A stretch of 64,000 nt of DNA from Orbilia blumenaviensis (taxonomy: Eukaryota; Ascomycota; Orbiliomycetes; Orbiliales; Orbiliaceae), in contig JAVHNS010000008.1 in assembly GCA_036872755.1 (NCBI GenBank), positions 1,426,001-1,490,000 on the forward strand, read 5' to 3'. Positions 14,154 to 26,396 of this stretch are shown here, piece after piece. The notes beneath the pieces were generated by a model. That model saw only the letters and a program-made list of their open reading frames with translations, was not told where the DNA came from and did not search any database. Both the position numbers and the translations under genes were made by a program. Numbering within the stretch: the first letter of the stretch is position 1; the number at the start of each line of letters is the position of its first letter.

Positions 14154-15943
14154 TCATTCAGCGGTCTCCTCGCTAGCTATAGCTTCGTCTCTCGTCTTCT
14201 CGAATATTTTTGCAATCATCTCATTGCCCAACCTCGTCGCCTCTGCCACCCTTGGCGCAAAGTATGTCTGCACCTTCTCAAATCTTTTCCTATAACTCTC
14301 AAAATCTCCAAAGCTTACCGCATCACTCCAACCCTAAAATTTAATTGATAATTATTAGTAAGTCATATTCCTACAAATCGACAGGGTCGTGTCTTGAAGC
14401 CGAGGAGTACTCACTCTTGCCGCAAAAGTAAACTCGATATCATCCATCCGAAATGTATCATCCTCCATTGCTGTCTCGATACACTCCTCCAACAACCGTC
14501 TATCTCGATACACGTACTCCACAACTCCAAGCCACAACCTAAACAGTGGCGTCTCACAGATCATATGGTCGTACGGCACAATCCCTAGTTTCCACCAACA
14601 ATCCACCATAGCCAGCAAGCTCAAATGACTATTTGGCCGCCTCTCGTTCTTTGGTATCTGTGCTGCGGATAGCGAGTACTGATCTAATATATCATCCCTT
14701 AGCAGCAATTGGCCGCCACGATGCCGACCAAATACAGCAGCACCCGCTGCAAGAATGCGGTCCGAGAATTCTTGCTTCTTATGCGAGATCATGAGTTTGA
14801 ACAACTCAGTCACACTATCCGCATAAGCTCGAATTTGATCTTTTGCTGCGGGATTTAAGATCGCAAGACCGGCATAAACGTGCCATTTGTTGCTATATAT
14901 CCGCATCATGATGTTGATCTTCACGTTCTCGATGCCTCCGGCGTTGTAACGCTCGACCTCCCACGGAAATTGCGCGTTCGCATGCCACGCGGTACCCATA
15001 CTCAGGAACGCAGCATGAGTAACGGCTTGCGTGTCGGCTGTGATCCTGTCATGCTCAAGAGCGGAGAGGTGAACTGTTTTCGAGCGAAAACAGGAGAGGA
15101 TCCGAGTTATTAGAGCTGTGCCCTTGGGCGTAGCTCGGTGAGATATAATCACCTATTACACGCCGAATGTTAGGATGCACGTAAGATTCAAGGAGAGCCG
15201 GGGACTTCTCTGACCAATGGCTGTCCTCTGGAATCAACTTTAGGCCCGTGCAGCGAATGACAACTGATGATCTCCACGTCCTTAGGCAAATGTCTCTCAA
15301 ATGCTGCGATTTCGGGTGCTTTGCAGCTGGTTTGCCCGCCAACAATAGCCCCCATTTTTGTAGCTATACGCCCAACGGAAGGCACTTTCATTAGTCGTCG
15401 GGCGCGAGCAGCAATACTAAAATGCATTAAAACTTACATGGCCCGTAGAGCTTTACCACAGCATCGATATTTTCTGCTTCGACGCTATAAATAATATAGT
15501 CGCTACATCGTGATACTAAATGGCCGTTCTCAAGGATCGTAATGGAGCTGCCTGTGACACCAAGAACACCAAAATCCGGGATCACCCAGGATTTGTAGTA
15601 ATTGTTTAGCATGCGCTCTGGTTACTGCTAGGACTGGATACTTAGTTGGTGTGGCTAAAGCTGTCGCATTGTGCCACAGTGTCACAGACACGAATAGGCA
15701 AGCTCTAATACCTTGAAATTCTGCTCTTAGAGCTTCATATTTATCAGGCCTGTCGCAAGCGGTGACTCTAGGGGTCGGATTATAAGTACTGGCCGGTTTC
15801 GGCAACTGGACAAAGAGCACTTACTTCCACCCTGCTCCTGATATCGTTCTGGCATAAAGTCGACCCATATCGCCCATGCCAATGATGCCAACGGTAGCAT
15901 CTTGAGCATCTGCCGGTGGCTCAATCGGTAATTCCGTCGACAT
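14154..15943 (-). CDS. TYR1: Prephenate dehydrogenase (NADP+), tyrosine biosynthesis
   Basis: Six exons join in phase: 15943-15825, 15767-15712, 15551-15438, 15363-15215, 15152-14415 and 14333-14154, giving 451 aa, the usual fungal length. The enzyme oxidatively decarboxylates prephenate to 4-hydroxyphenylpyruvate in cytosolic tyrosine synthesis. The Rossmann motif GIIGMGDMG is at residues 19-27. Further conserved blocks are DYIIYSVEAE, MGAIVGGQTSCKAPEIAAFE, CHSLHGPKVD and DRITADTQAVTHAAFLSMG. The C-terminus (WSDAVSFGDFESYRKRFEKV) matches the fungal helical dimerisation region. Read without splicing the gene looks frameshifted after HGPKVDSRGQPL, but a 62-bp intron (15153-15214, donor GTCAGA, CTAAC branch, AATAG acceptor) restores the conserved LVIISHRATP. 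The start was chosen because MSTELPIEPP precedes the nucleotide fold directly. Confidence 0.95.
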
Positions 15944-17575
15944 CTTTAGCTTAGATACCTACTAGGTTGAGGTTGAAAGTTGGGATGGAGGTCAAGTGAC
16001 ACATCGGCCTAGATTTACGAATCTGGGGAACGCAAGCTGAGGCGGCACAACAAAACTTAAACCCCTCGCTAAACTGGTCGCCAGGCTGCGTCACAAGGCT
16101 CTAAAAAAACCACTAAACTTCCAGTTGGCAGTTAAATGTAAATCCCAGTGTAATGTTCATCCAAGAGTTAAACCACTTAGTAGCTGCATTACGAGACTAT
16201 AGTTACCTAATAGATGTGTATTATATCACTAAATCTAATTGCATCACTCCTCTCATGATGCGAAGGTTCAAGTTTGTATGTAGATACTAGCGCTACTAAA
16301 TACGTGAAAACTCGGCACTCTACTAAAGCTACATATATCGCTTCCGACCTACTAGTCTCCAAATCGACCAAAATTGAGGGGTCCACCTGTACCCGACCAG
16401 AAGAATTGATGCACATATGCCTGGTACTCGTAAGCTAATCCTATTTGTATAACATATAAAACGCATCTTGAAGATTTAAAGCCTAAACTTATAAGCTCAA
16501 GCTCAAGATCTTCTAGAAAATGCTTGCAACAGTCGACTAGTCTTTAATTCACTTTGAGTTCGTACTCAGACCTCAAACAACAATTAACCAATATTCTTTC
16601 GATTCCAATCAAAGTATTTTCAAGTATTCCACACGTATACGTAACCGCATGTGGGGTAGACGCACAAGCATAAAAGCGTTCAAGCAAAACGTATGTGTTA
16701 TAACGTTAAATCAAGTATGCCTTTACTTTGGTATACCAGTAGCTACCCTCTTAGTGAGCGACGTTTCTATGTCAAGGTGACTAATAGTATCTACTTTTAT
16801 CAGTTTTTACTCTATAGATCGATATAAAAAGGTATTCTCATATATAATAGTAGGCTGGGCTGATTGAGGCGTGGACCAACCAGGACCAACTGGCTTCGCG
16901 ATCACCGATACCGCGACCGTTTTGGCCAACCTCGTAATATAATATTACAATATTTCTTGAAATACCTGACTTAATACGCCCTGTATCCGTCGCAAACTTA
17001 TCTATCTGCCAGTTTATGCCAGATATTATCCCAGCCGTACAACCGTTAACCCGCCCGATATACATACCTAATACATGAACTCAATTGATCAACTACCTCG
17101 CATATTCCATACTAATAGTATCCTTGATCTTTCTAATACGTCAATATGCCGTCCTCTTGATCAAAACTCCATATGAGCCAACAATTTCTAACTTTATATA
17201 TCGAGGATGCCTGGAATATAACACCGGAAAATACCACGCTAGCTTTGTGTTGTTGAAGCTTGCTCTAGACAGATCAAGTACTGTGCTGGGAATACGAGCA
17301 GGATTAGTGCCGGATTGATCCAGCATTATAATATTAATATGGTTATGTGTATTAGAGCAGTGTTGGTATGGTATTACACCGAAATGCTTCCAGATATTTC
17401 GGATTACAACGATATTAAAAAGCCGTACTTTTCCAGCACAGAATGTAGATAAATAGCATGTATTAAAGAAGTATATCGGTAGACACGATGTCCACTTGAA
17501 TATGTATAGCTATCGAAATGAAATCTCATAATCCTATGGTGCAAATTAAGCTCAGACCGTAACTGATTTTCATAT
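15944..17575. other. AT-rich intergenic DNA, possible decayed repeat
   Basis: No gene is supported. From about 16200 the sequence is notably TA-rich with many short stop-punctuated frames. One frame on the minus strand (17326-17141) has fairly non-random composition but no domain I recognise. Ancient transposon sequence is possible but unproven. The right end is the 3' flank of the fasciclin gene. Confidence 0.35.
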
Positions 17576-18924
17576 CTAGAAGACAGCGAGTAAGGCCAAC
17601 AGTCCGGCCACAAAAACCGATGTACCAATTGTAGCAACGGCGGCGACATTTGGTGTACCAGTAGCGGTGGGTGCCGATGTGGCAATTCCTGTGCTGGTCC
17701 TAGTTCCACCTCCGACTCCGGTAGTTGTGCCATTTGGAGGGGCCGTTGGTGTCGATTGTGCAGAGGTAGCGGACGGCTTAGATGGTGTTATTGTCCCATT
17801 GAACTCAGTAGGCATGATCTATACATATTTTAATTAGTTTAATCGAATATAATCTCAAATTTGCCAACTGGGGTTTCCAATTTCGTTAGATAATACGTAC
17901 TCCATCAAGCAAGTAAGCAACACCATTCCTCGCAATATCATTAGTAGTTTTAGCTAGAATGCCGTTGAAATAATAATCGCCATCCACAATGTTGACAGTT
18001 ATCGAAGCGCCCTCCAAAGATGTTTGAATGATCTGGCCATCCTTCAGGTCTGGTGTATAGTAAGGATCCAAAAGGGTGTGGAACTTGATCGCATCGACCA
18101 ACTGGGCGTCGGTCATGTTCATGAGGACTGGAAGGGCTTTCTCAATTGCCTCATCTGACGGAGCGAAGCAAGTTGCACCAGGGTAACTATCAAGGGTATC
18201 GAGGAGGCCGAGACGCTTGATGTATGTGACCAAGCGTTCGGCGCCCTGGTGTTGAATTGTTTTGGAGCAATTGGTTGGTAGGGTTAAGAACCTGTTCACA
18301 AATGATCGAATCGTCAGTATTCGTGCAAAGTACCCATTACAGCTATACAAATAATGTAGATAATCGACGACATAAAGCTTACCCATCAACCACATGGATC
18401 AATCCTTGGTTGAATACCACATCCTGCTTCACAATTTGTATATTGCTGCCCTCGACCCCACTCTTAATCTCGATTGCGGCTTCTTTCTTCTCCTCATTCG
18501 CTTTGCGCGTCCCATATACAACCTGACCGCTATCGTTCCTCAAAAGCGCATATCGCTCGTCCTGTAGTTTAGTCTCTACAACAGCTCCCCCGGGCCTGGC
18601 AAATTGTGCACTGCTGATATTGTTCACTAATACGTGATAACTTAGGAATGGAATGACCTTTTCAACAGGCACATCTGCGGGCGATTTGATATTATTGTTT
18701 ACCATGAATGATCGTATGGCCTGGTCGTTTGGGACGAGGATAGTCCGACCGCCATCATCGGGCCCGATGGACTTTAAGAGGTCATTGAATGTGTCATTGA
18801 GTCCAGATATTATCGCCGAGAATAACGAGAGCTCTGGTGTCTTTTGAACGACTTCAAGGAAATTTTGGGCGTTCACAGCGGAAGCCGTCAGCAAAGTCGA
18901 GCCGAGCAAGGTTCTAATGTGCAT
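17576..18924 (-). CDS. Fasciclin (FAS1) domain protein, GPI-anchored
   Basis: Three exons join in phase: 18924-18383, 18291-17901 and 17818-17576, giving 391 aa. An N-terminal signal peptide (MHIRTLLGSTLLTASAVNA, then QNF) supports this start over an in-frame upstream extension. Two FAS1 repeats follow at about residues 22-180 and 182-310. Landmarks are TILVPNDQAIRSF in the first and ATCFAPSDEAIEKAL in the second, each ending with a VVDG or LLDG strand. A Thr/Ser/Pro-rich linker and a hydrophobic tail (SVFVAGLLALLAVF) suggest GPI attachment at the plasma membrane or wall. FAS1 proteins usually act in adhesion or cell-surface organisation; no substrate can be inferred here. Introns are 91 and 82 bp, the second with a GTACGT donor. 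Confidence 0.93.
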
Positions 18925-20700
18925 TGCGGATATAGTGGAGTGGAACCTGATATCGACAAAAAGCGAAATCGGATATGGATTGGTTACCAAGGAAAGATAC
19001 TGACATTCCAAGGGGACTGTTGGAAGGTGGGAGGCCGGGCTTTAATAGAAATTTCGTAATGGTTGCCAGCGTATAGGGGTCTCCTCACTCTCAATAAAAG
19101 TAACGCCGGGTTACCTATACCTAGATAGTTACTTTACCACTTGCGTCGTGCGTCTGCATCTCCTAATAGGTAGTATGCCTATTCAGCCACTGCGAGAAAA
19201 AGGTGCAATCTGCTTTTTAGTCCCATGTCGATAATGGCAATGGAATTATACCTATATCGCACCCAATGTCGTCAATCGGGGTCCAGTCTACCACACCCCA
19301 TTCGTACAAACATGCAAATTTGGCAATGCCCCAAAGTTTGATTTTTCTTTTTTGCTTTGCATTCTGCACTCTACAATCGGGGTTTGCATTGGTGCTCAAG
19401 CCGTGCTTTTTGTCGCTGAGAAGCGACGGGTGGAGTTGTAGGGCTGAACCAAGCCAATCGGCAAAAACCATGGCAGATGCTTGGGCTGCCAGCAAAACGG
19501 TGGAATTGTTCGACGAGGATCCGGGGTGTTCAGCCGCTTTTTCTTACCCTTGGCTCGATAGTCCTGTTCGCGCGCTCGCCGACGTCAAAACGAAGGGTGG
19601 CTTCGGTCCATGTTGGGCTGAAACATAAGATCAATATCTGCATAAATTATGACTTGGAAACCGTTAACTGCAAGCATTAAGGTATAATGTAAATACCTAG
19701 GTAGGTTCTTCTTAAGTACTTACTTAAGTATCGAGGGTGCATGTATCTAAGTTGTCAAAGGGGTATTCATCATAGTTACCACCAATGTCCATAATTAAAT
19801 GGAGTAGCTCACAACCTGGTCCTTGTTAGGCCACAGCTCCACCACAAAAAGCTGTTCGTTGGGCTTTAGATTTTGCGAAACAATAACTTTTAGTAGACGA
19901 GAGCAAGTACCAAACATGCACGTGTATAAAGTTAATAACCAGTAGTCTGTGAGCTCATGGAGTCCACGCGTAGCCACAAGCACCTCGCTAGTGGGTCCAG
20001 CTTCCAGAGTCGCCAAATCTCGTCAATTAGTCAAGCTGTATGGGTTGCATAATGACATAATCCTGGTCTCGTTGATACATAGTCCCATGTTAGCCTAGAT
20101 ATCTCCCACATCAGCACGTTGGAATGTTGGCCTTGTGAACAATCGGGTACACAACGGTCTCGGCACTATAACGGTTACCGGTCCTTTCGGTTACACGGCG
20201 CCCCTGTCTTGGCCTAAGCGATACGGATATCAAGAAGTTCGATGTGGTACGGATTTGAAACCCGAGATACCTATATCAGTGGTCTTTCGCTTAGCTGAGG
20301 TGCCAGTTTCTATCCGATATCAAGGTTTATTGATACAACTATCCTAGACCTCCAGTAAGAGTACATTCATATAATACAGCGCAAATATAAATAAGGAAAT
20401 GAACAGGCAGATCTGAGAACAGCGAACAGCAAACAGCAGAGCCACTAGGAACCAAACTCCTGGTTAGAACATGGGGAGACATTAAACTATGCAAGAGAGA
20501 TATAGAGAATCCTTGACAATCTGGGGATCACCCATCGCCTAGTCCGATACGTAAACATTTAACGAATTTCGGGATTCCTGAGTTTAGGTAGATTATTAAC
20601 GAAGTGGCGGAAGGGCCATTGACCCGACTGCGGAGCCAATGAGGGCCGCTTTATCGTGGATGAAGAGGGTATTGTGAAATTTGGTGGGTAAGTAATCTGC
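18925..20700. other. Intergenic, no gene seen
   Basis: This holds the fasciclin promoter side and the 3' flank of the fibrillarin gene. Frames of up to 120 codons are present but unlike any known protein. A CCTAGGTAGG-type motif near 19700 is of a kind scattered through this window. Confidence 0.45.
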
Positions 20701-21867
20701 CTAAGACTGCGAGCGAATGTATCTGCCGACGACAGCACAATGATCTCTTTCGAAGGGTTCTGTAGGAAATGGTGTTAGTGGTGTGTCGCAAGTTTGGGTG
20801 TATATGTGCGATTTGCATACCTAGTGTCAACTGTTCTAGTGGCTTTATTCTCTCAGCCCTGAGTTTCTTGACCTCGTTTGCAAAGACGGCTTCTGGAGCT
20901 GCGGTACTGTCGATACAGCTAGCCTTAATGGAAACGACAACGCCGCCGTTGTCCTTCAAGAACAAATGGGAGTTCAGCCCGACAATACGGGCCTGATCTG
21001 GCTGGGCAACGTCGGCAAATACGACATCGACCATAGATACGAGCATTCTGTATTTCATTGGATGACGGGCATCCTCAATGATCGGAATAACATTCGTCCT
21101 CTTCTTTGCCATGTTAATTAGATCACGTCCAGATCGGTGCGAGAACTCGACGGCGTAGACGCAACCGGTGGGACCGACAATGTCAGCGACATGGGAAACA
21201 GAGGTACCCGAGGCGGCACCGAGGTATAGGACCTTCCCACCAGGTCTGATAAAGATTTCATCTAGACCACCGAGGATACCAGCAGCCAACTTTGATCTAA
21301 AGGGATTCCAAACACGGTATTCGATCTTTGTCGGGACACCGGTGTCGCCGTCGGCAGAAGGCTCTGCTGGGGCGTCAATGGAGATACGCTTCTCTCCGTA
21401 GACCGACTCTCCGGGTACCAAGTTCTTGGTAACGAGGAGATCCTCCTTGGTGCTCCTGGCGACGAAGACACCTGGATGACGTGGGTGAACTTCAATCGCG
21501 ACCTTAGCACCACCCTTGGCGCCACCCTTCATACCTCCACGAGCACCTCCACGGGCACCTCCACGTCCACCGCCACGGGGGGCACCTCGGCCACCTCGAG
21601 CAGCTCCTCGTCCACCTGCACCACCGCCTCTACCACCTGGTAGGTTGAATAGTAGTTAGATACGGGACTATTGTACCATTTAAAGACGCAAGACGACGAA
21701 CGACGGCAAAGTCCGTTCGCACGATTAAGAAAGGCGTAATATTGTAAGAGCATACCTCTGCCAGCTGGACCACCACCTCGTCCACCTCGACCACCACCAC
21801 CACGGCCACCGCCAAATCCACCTCGACCACCGCCGCCACCGCGACCTCCTCTAGGTGTGAACGCCAT
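20701..21867 (-). CDS. NOP1: Fibrillarin, rRNA 2'-O-methyltransferase
   Basis: Exons 21867-21756, 21636-20821 and 20759-20701 join in phase to 328 aa. Residues 1-75 form a Gly/Arg-rich (GAR) domain. The methyltransferase fold follows, with [20 protein letters not shown] as the AdoMet-binding motif, and then [25 protein letters not shown] and [13 protein letters not shown]. The last exon gives [19 protein letters not shown]. Fibrillarin is the catalytic subunit of box C/D snoRNPs in the nucleolus and methylates pre-rRNA; it also methylates a histone H2A glutamine in yeast and human. It shares a 496-bp divergent promoter with RPL17. Introns are 119 bp, lying inside the GAR coding region, and 61 bp. 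Confidence 0.98.
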
Positions 21868-22363
21868 TTATTCGGATAGGATGTGAAGAAAGATTATCGA
21901 AAAGAATTGCGTATTAGTCGTATCAGCATGCGATACGGCGTTGTATATACGCGCTCAGGCTAAGTAACAAGCAACTACTGTTGTCGTTACGAATTGAAAG
22001 TGAAGATGTTAAGTGACGAAGAGAAGATGGATGGATGGCTGGGAGGTCTAGTGTCTTCTACCGCGATGCAGTCGAAACCAAAAATTTTCCAATGCACTTT
22101 ACTTTTTCTCTCGTGCCAAGCCTTATGCGGCTTAAAATACAACGCTAACTACTTTGGGACTGGTTCGATATAAGGGTTAGAAGCCCTGACAACACTTTCT
22201 AGCTTGACAAACGCCTCACGTTGGCTGCGCTGTGTGTGCTCCCAATTTTTTCGCCTTGTCGAAGAAGAAACAACACCAAACAGACGACATCGACAACTTC
22301 CATCCGACAACTATCGACTCTCATACCCCGGTCCTCCCTACGACACCACATATCACCGACAAA
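21868..22363. promoter_or_regulatory. Divergent promoter between NOP1 and RPL17
   Basis: The 496 bp between the two start codons must contain both 5' UTRs and promoters. A pyrimidine/CA-rich run occupies the RPL17 side (about 22260-22360), typical of a fungal ribosomal-protein 5' UTR. An AAGGGTTAG element lies near 22172. No TATA box is obvious. Co-regulation is inferred from the arrangement. Confidence 0.6.
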
Positions 22364-23445
22364 ATGGTCAGTTCAGCTGCTCTCGCTATACTCAATGCTG
22401 GAATTCTATCGCCTGGCGTGTGTCCGAAGCTTCTCGACAGAATATTCGTTCGACCGCCGTCGACATGAAACTTCAACATCGAGATCTCGAAATACCCCAC
22501 GAAGATGCGAAGGAACAGCTATGCTGACGGCAATATATTTTCGTCATCTAGGTCCGCTACGCCGCTGTTCCACAAAACCCCAATAAGTCCGCCAAGTCGC
22601 GCGGTTCTTACCTCCGTGTTTCTTTCAAGAACACTCGTGAGACTGCCCAGGCCGTCAATGGCATGAAGCTTGCTCGTGCCCTTGTCTACCTCGAGAATGT
22701 CAAAGAGAAGAAGGAGTGTATCCCAATGAGGAGATTCAACGGCAGCACTGGACGAACCGCTCAAGGTTAGTTGCCAACTTTCTGGAAGCTGTGTAGAAGA
22801 AAAGGGCAATTCGAGATGAGATGAGATGGTTCGGAGGGTTGGGAGGAGAAATCCTTGGGGATACGAGAACCACTCCTCGACAGAATTGTACCAGGAACAT
22901 GCGTGTCGGGGTGGTTTCCGTTCCATCTTGTCCTCGTTGTAGGGACGGGATAAAGAGGCAATCGGCAATTACACTAAAAGGATATGGCTGACTGGAAGTT
23001 TTATTCACCTACAGCCAAGCAGTTCGGTGCCCCTCTCGGTCGCTGGCCAGAGAAGTCCGCCGAGTTCCTCCTCGGTCTTCTCAAGAATGCTGAAGCCAAT
23101 GCCGAATCGAAAGGTCTTGACGGCGAGAAGCTTGTCATTTCCCACATCCAAGTCAACCAGGCCCCAAAGCAGCGCAGGAGAACATACCGAGCCCACGGTA
23201 GAGTACGTCGCCCAAAATAAACGATTGAGAGCTGCCCATATTGGGTTCAGGATTCCATATGATTCACAGAGCTAATACCATTCCAGATCAACCCATACAT
23301 GTCCAACCCATGCCACATCGAAGTTGTCGTCTCCGAGGAGGACGAGTCCGTCGAGAAGCCAAAGGAACAGGCTGTCGTCAGACTTAACACCAGGCAGCGC
23401 GGCAGGTTAACCAACATCAAACGACACGAGATCACCTCGTCGTAA
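22364..23445 (+). CDS. RPL17: 60S ribosomal protein L17 (uL22)
   Basis: Four coding exons: 22364-22366, 22552-22765, 23015-23202 and 23287-23445, giving 187 aa. The protein binds 25S rRNA near the polypeptide exit tunnel. Conserved blocks are [67 protein letters not shown] and CHIEVVVSE. The first coding exon is only the ATG: a GTCAGT donor follows directly and a 185-bp intron ends CATCTAG before GTC CGC TAC. This start is needed because no other upstream ATG gives the conserved MVRY N-terminus. The other introns are 249 and 84 bp. The 249-bp intron was inspected for box C/D snoRNA signals and none was clear. Confidence 0.97.
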
Positions 23446-25113
23446 ATATGTTGATTTAATTTTTAGCATCTCTTTGCCGGGTGTTTTCGTACCTTGTGTT
23501 TTTAGGTTTTTCCCTCACGCTTTTTTTATATAATGTCATGGCTGCCGCTACCCACCTTTTCTTTTTCTCCACCTCATCAACATCACTTCCTCCCGCTATA
23601 CCCTAATCCACTTTGGTTCCCGTATTACCCTTATTTGAGACAACTCAAAAGGGCTGGTTCTCTGATCCTTCCAACCTGATTTCTGGAACGTCTTTGTCTT
23701 TATATGGATAGCGGCGGAATGACTGATAGGTCATGTTGTATATTTTCTTTTCTGGGACTCGGGGTTATTCCGGACGTTTTTCTGTAGGACAGAGATACTA
23801 TAGAATGAGGGAATCCGAATATGATACAATACAATCATCCAAACAATAACTCTGCCCGAAATCATTAGAACCTGTGGAGATGGCTTTCTTTATACATGTT
23901 ACATAGGAGTTCAAAAGTATGGAGATCTTTAAGATGGGTACGATTCTCCCTTCAATTAGTTCACGTGGGACTATAGATAGCATATGGGAAGGGTCATCGC
24001 AAAAACTTGGACACTCTCGCGCCGCAGCTTGTTAGACAAACGCCACAATGGGACGTCCGGACCCGTTGGTGTCACAAACTCGGCATTAGTCCAGGGCGTT
24101 CGACGAGGTGACAGAGGCGCAACACACTTCAACGCCCAACCTACAACATTGTGCTGCATACTACATCTAACATCCAATGCAACGCAATGACCTCGAGACA
24201 GCCAATAACGCCTAGTAGATACTACTGTAGAGGGAAAGGGTGCGTTTTTCGGGACGTCAATCAAATGCAAGCCAGCCTTAAATCGGCATTCACAGCAATA
24301 AAGACATATTAAATAGACTTTGAGGCACAAGAGGGTCCTTAACAACGCACCAAACCCTTACGGCTACCCAGGTGCCTATTTCATATCGTGGACCTATAAT
24401 TACGAGACTCATTCAGTTGGCAAATATGTAAAATGGCATCGTCACTGAATAATTCCCCCGGCCATACAATACTCCAGCCCCCTAGATTCTCATATATCTA
24501 GGTAACTATATATATAGTGGCTCCCGGTATCACGGTCCGCCCTTAAAGGGTTTCTAAATACCCATGTATCCCGGTAAATTACCCCATCCAGTAAACATCT
24601 AGAAAGTTCAGCCTGTCTGTGATTTATCCGAGACTCCCACCTATTGCGAATATGTTGGAATTCGCCAATCAATATACTCGCTGCAAACTAACACGTTCCT
24701 TTTTCACATTATAATATTCCCAGTTATCCCGCTCTCCGGAAAGTCCGCTAGCTTAAGACCATAAAGCGTGGTGCGAGATCTGGAATCTATTACACGATTA
24801 ATCCCGCCCCCCGCTGTTTGAACAGTAAACCCGGAATCAATTTATAGCCTATGGTATCATTTATTGAAGCTGAAGGTGTCATACCTAGCCTAATTGTTTT
24901 TATTACACTACCCCAGGTTTTACTTAGGCCATTGAGGGATTATAAAAGGCGATACAAAGATCCACTTTTCGCTCCAAGATGATGCTTGATCTTTGTTTCC
25001 CCCTTTCTTGGATTCTTTAGTGGGAAAAGCTTATCCAAACCTTGGTCTTCTGGCTCTAAAAATCGATAAATATCTACAGATCTACCATTCTTATCGATAA
25101 ATAAACCTTCAAA
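23446..25113. other. Intergenic, no gene seen
   Basis: This begins with the RPL17 3' UTR (T-rich, about 23450-23750) and ends with the promoter of the GH131 gene, where an AAAAATCGATAAATATC-like AT-rich stretch precedes the start. Intermediate frames have no family resemblance. Confidence 0.45.
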
Positions 25114-26396
25114 ATGAAGTCAATCATATCCGCCGTCATCTTCACCGCGCTTGCCCAAGCCGCACCATCTAACACCAAGACGACGACGACAATTGGTGTC
25201 AATCCAGTCGTTTTTGACGGTAGAATCCCGCCGCTGTTTAGAGCTGCCAAGTTTGATAGCTACTCTACTAGTCCATATAATGCAGAGTACGTGTTGGGAC
25301 GTGAGTATAAACCATTCCAGTTATCCGCGCGGAAACGAGAGTTATTATAATACACACCGGCATATATCTAACTTCTCCATTTTATGTATAGAGGAACCAT
25401 GGTCGAAGGTTATCCAGTTCCCAAATATCCCGGACTCTCTCGTAAGGCCCCACACGAACCTCAAAGTACAATTTATTTTGCAAAGATAAAGCTTTCGTCT
25501 AACATAGTCAAACAGTTCGACGCTCCACTGAACGGAAAGTCGTTGATTGTAAAGATCAAGTACGTGGGCTATTTAAACATCAAATACGAAGAAATATTCG
25601 AATAAATATAGATTTTTTGTTCCACATTTCAGACACTAATTCTTTATTAATGCAGCAACAAATCCATTTTTGCTCCAGGCGGCCCCCAAAACGCTCAAAC
25701 CGGATTCCGTCGTTCTGAGCTCCTTCCTGGGGTGAACAGTGGAAACGATGTTACCAACAATGGAGTTACAGCCCACCACTTCTCAATTAGAACCGATCCT
25801 ACTCGGCCACTAAACTATACCCATGAGTATCAGCCAGTTTTCATTGAAACCCAGGATTACTCTTCTCATGTTGTAAGTGCTATAAACGCATTGGGGTGCA
25901 TAGAATATAGAATGCAGAACGAAATCCCTGGGTCTGGCTCGCGCGTTATGATATATTAATTAATAATTTGATCTAGTGGCAATTAAAAACTGGCACCCCA
26001 TTCGCAGAGTCGTGGTCCCTTGCCGATGCCAAAACCCTCCGCCTCTACTCCTCCTCCACTTCCTCTGCACCAACAGAACTCCTCAATGTTCCATTCACCG
26101 AGGACACATGGCACAACTTCGCGATTGAGAGCGATTGGGACGGCAACCTGATTACAGTTTATTATAGCACTGGACTTTCCCCACTTGCTAAGGTCGTCGG
26201 ACCTGTCAGTAATGATGCTAGCGGAAAGGGACAGTTCCATATCGGATTATTGAAGTTGCCAACTGGCCCTGCAGGAATTAATGTTGTTAAGGAAGGGTAC
26301 CAGAGCAAGAGACCCAATGAGGGTCTGACTTATGGAGGTATCTTTATCGAGGATACAAGCGCAGGCAGTGTGACCCTAGAACCTGTTGCTGCCTAA
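25114..26396 (+). CDS. Secreted GH131-family beta-glucanase-like protein
   Basis: Four exons: 25114-about 25300, about 25394-25559, 25656-25872 and 25977-26396, giving about 329-331 aa. A signal peptide (MKSIISAVIFTALAQAA) is followed by VVFDGRIPPLFRAAKFD. Then come NNKSIFAPGGPQNAQTGFRR, HHFSIRTDPTRPLNYTHEY, FAIESDWDGNLITVYYSTG, GKGQFHIGLLKLPTG and a C-terminal YGGIFIED. This order matches the GH131 catalytic domain, which hydrolyses beta-1,3/1,6- and 1,4-glucans, with a beta-jelly-roll fold. The protein is likely secreted and acts on plant or fungal cell-wall glucan. The first junction is ambiguous: donor GTGAGT (25301) pairs with an acceptor at 25393, or donor GTATAA (25305) with one at 25391, and both keep phase. 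The family call comes from motif memory rather than a search. Confidence 0.82.

Noticed and set aside
15153..15215. Apparent frameshift in prephenate dehydrogenase
   Set aside because: A 62-bp GT-AG intron with branch site restores the conserved protein, so it is not a pseudogene.
22766..23014. Possible intronic box C/D snoRNA in RPL17
   Set aside because: GATGAGATGAG resembles but does not match box C, and no paired D box with terminal stem is visible.
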